This document shows positions 63,412 to 64,000 of a stretch of 64,000 nucleotides of DNA, piece by piece. Below the pieces are notes generated by a model that was given only the letters and a program-made list of their open reading frames with translations, searched no databases and was not told where the DNA came from. The stretch covers positions 32,816,474-32,880,473 of the forward strand of contig NC_086380.1 in assembly GCF_036588685.1 (NCBI RefSeq), in the 5' to 3' direction. Source of the DNA: Mytilus trossulus. Lineage: Eukaryota > Mollusca > Bivalvia > Mytilida > Mytilidae. A program made the translations under genes and the position numbers. Numbering within the stretch: the stretch's first letter is position 1; every line of letters starts with the position of its first letter.

Positions 63412-64000
63412 CTGAAATGTATTCGCTCAAATGAAAATATAAAGCAGTGAAATAAAATACTTGAAATATAAAGTTGGAATTATCCATCAGTGAATCACAA
63501 TAAAAATATGCTACAGAATTAAGGCAAGTTCAGAAGTTTTGAGTTTCTAACGCAAAATGCTGCATAAAAAATAACATTTATGGTAACGTAAGTCTGTCTT
63601 TGACTTTAGGTTTGTGATGGCTTCTTTTTTGGGGTGGTCCTTTCTTTCTGAATTTTTATTGCTTTTTTGCTCATTAATTTTTGTCTCTAACAATAATGGA
63701 TTTTCTGTCATTAATTGATAAGAGTATTCTGGACATAGTTCCTTTCTGTATATATTTACCAAATTCTTCATTTTTTTTTTAGGTTATTTTTTTTCTAAAG
63801 TTTAGTACCCCATTATTCTATATTTTCTATTTTGTTCCCCGTTGTTCTGTATTCTTTATTATTGGTGTTGCCCATTATTCACTATTCTGTTAAACCCCTT
63901 CCACACCCTTATACACATATGCATTTATAATCTGATTTATGCAAAAAATGCAATTGGTTGATACCTTAAATTTTTCGTTTTTTTGTTAGGGTGCTTTCTA

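Overview
The window looks like AT-rich nuclear DNA from a bivalve mollusc, most likely a mussel (Mytilus-like). The grounds are intron-rich genes with GT-AG junctions, short dispersed repeats of kinds I associate with mussel genomes (from memory, not searched), many MITE-like hairpins, a Tc1-type transposon, LINE 3' tails and several minisatellites. There is no bacterial-style gene packing, and I recognised no tRNA, rRNA or CRISPR array. Real coding sequence is a small fraction and lies in three genes, all on the minus strand.

Region 1 (about 0.45-8.5 kb) holds a multi-exon secreted or membrane-bound mosaic protein. Read 5' to 3' on the minus strand it has a possible signal-peptide exon, the second half of a CUB domain, a 530-codon Ser/Thr-rich exon that runs into a second CUB domain, two LDLa modules and an SRCR module. 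It continues past the left edge. A 1.2 kb decayed Tc1/mariner element and a LINE tail sit in its introns.

Region 2 (8.5-20.4 kb) has no recognised gene. It holds minisatellites with 21-bp and 19-bp units, dispersed repeats and small inverted-repeat elements.

Region 3 (20.45-35.7 kb) and region 5 (53.5-63.4 kb, continuing right) are two tandem copies of a CYP4-type cytochrome P450 gene with the same exon lengths and intron phases. Copy 1 is complete (12 coding exons, 503 codons plus stop) but has an in-frame TAG at codon 51 in exon 1. Copy 2 shows exons 2-12, all open; its first exon should lie beyond the right edge. Homologous introns and 3' flanks point to a fairly recent segmental duplication.

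Region 4 (35.8-53.5 kb) separates the P450 copies and looks gene-free. It has a 27-bp satellite with higher-order structure, split by an element with internal repeats and terminal hairpins (second copy near 45 kb), a 22-nt G run, a hairpin element, and two inverted ~1.1-1.3 kb arms, each with a 22-bp tandem repeat, bracketing about 10 kb.

The most unusual signal is a dispersed ~220-bp repeat (seven copies or fragments) whose tail carries a hammerhead-ribozyme-like core: CTGATGA, a GTCT/AGAC stem, GAAAC, an ACGC/GCGT stem and GTA. Helix I is not evident, so this is a structural hypothesis only.
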